A stretch of DNA of 5,347 nucleotides from an uncultured Oscillospiraceae bacterium (GTDB lineage: Bacteria; Bacillota; Clostridia; Oscillospirales; Oscillospiraceae): assembly GCA_934567115.1 (NCBI GenBank), contig CAKTJA010000097.1, forward strand, positions 1 through 5,347, written 5' to 3'. A program made the translations under genes and the position numbers. Under the pieces are notes generated by a model, which had not been told where the DNA came from, did not search any database, and saw only the letters and a program-made list of their open reading frames with translations. This document shows, one piece after another, positions 5,085 to 5,347 of the stretch (position 1 is the stretch's first letter; the number at the start of each line of letters is the position of its first letter).

Positions 5085-5347
5085 ATGATTATGAATCCCA
5101 CCGCGATCAAGCATGTTGTGGTCGATGGACACAGCCTGACGCTCGAGTCCTTCGTCGCCGTCGCGCGCTTCAACGCGTCCGTCGAGCTGGCTCCGTCCGC
5201 GCTCGAGGCGATGAAGAAATCCCGCGCGCTTGCCGAGAAGATCGCCGAAGAGGGCCGCGTGGCCTACGGCATCACCACCGGCTTCGGCGAGTTCCAGAAG
5301 GTCGCCGTCCCCAAGGAGATGAGCAACCAGCTCTCCACCAACCTGAT
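5085..5347 (+). CDS. Histidine/aromatic amino acid ammonia-lyase, N-terminal part
   Basis: First 87 codons; the gene runs off the window (family length is about 500 aa). The family eliminates ammonia from histidine (giving urocanate) or from Phe/Tyr using a self-formed MIO cofactor. Here VAYGITTGFGEFQKV (59-73) is the conserved loop whose Tyr61 matches the catalytic tyrosine of HutH, and QLSTNL (82-87) is the start of the next conserved block. Before it, LTLESFVAVAR and the SALEAMKKSRALAEKIA helix are typical. AGAGG (5073-5077) lies 7 nt before ATG 5085; the ATG at 5091 is less well spaced. The MIO-forming Ala-Ser-Gly and the substrate-selectivity residues lie beyond the window, so histidine is the default substrate, not shown. 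Divergent from the NhaC-type transporter, with a long leader that may hold an attenuator. Confidence 0.88.
   Translation, partial: MIMNPTAIKHVVVDGHSLTLESFVAVARFNASVELAPSALEAMKKSRALAEKIAEEGRVAYGITTGFGEFQKVAVPKEMSNQLSTNL

Overview
This GC-rich window (about 60% G+C by eye) looks like chromosome from a high-GC member of the Clostridia, most likely a gut Oscillospiraceae/Ruminococcaceae-type bacterium. I infer this from the gene families, the G-rich Shine-Dalgarno sites, the intrinsic terminators, and the 58-aa glycine-zipper protein and 61-aa helical protein styles. No sequence search was possible.

Layout, left to right. (1) At 58-94 a strong terminator closes an unseen upstream unit. (2) At 113-606 lies a small divergent pair: a 61-aa hypothetical protein (minus) and a 72-aa XRE/Cro-type regulator (plus). 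Their promoters interlock: the two -10 boxes form the arms of one inverted repeat. The regulator ends in a textbook palindromic terminator. (3) At 654-1097 there is a GC-rich stretch with no convincing gene; it holds repeats, an operator-like inverted repeat and the terminator of the next gene. (4) At 1098-2150 (minus) is an unusual fusion of a histidine phosphatase and a GNAT acetyltransferase. It is divergent from a 58-aa membrane-anchored YtxH-like protein (2274-2450). (5) At 2494-4619 (minus) is a two-gene operon: an NhaC-superfamily Na+-coupled transporter followed by a HAD-IIA phosphatase, joined by an ATGA overlap. (6) At 4620-5084 is a 465-bp, partly AT-rich divergent control region with repeated ATCACA motifs and a possible attenuator. 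(7) From 5085 to the window end is the first 87 codons of a histidine/aromatic amino acid ammonia-lyase (hutH-like).

The most suggestive link is functional. Some NhaC-superfamily carriers are predicted amino acid transporters. Here one is divergent from an amino acid ammonia-lyase, and both promoters carry the same short motif. A transporter and lyase for histidine (or another aromatic amino acid) under shared control is a reasonable hypothesis, but not proven. The window stops just before the lyase residues that discriminate substrates. No tRNA, rRNA, CRISPR array or insertion sequence was recognised.
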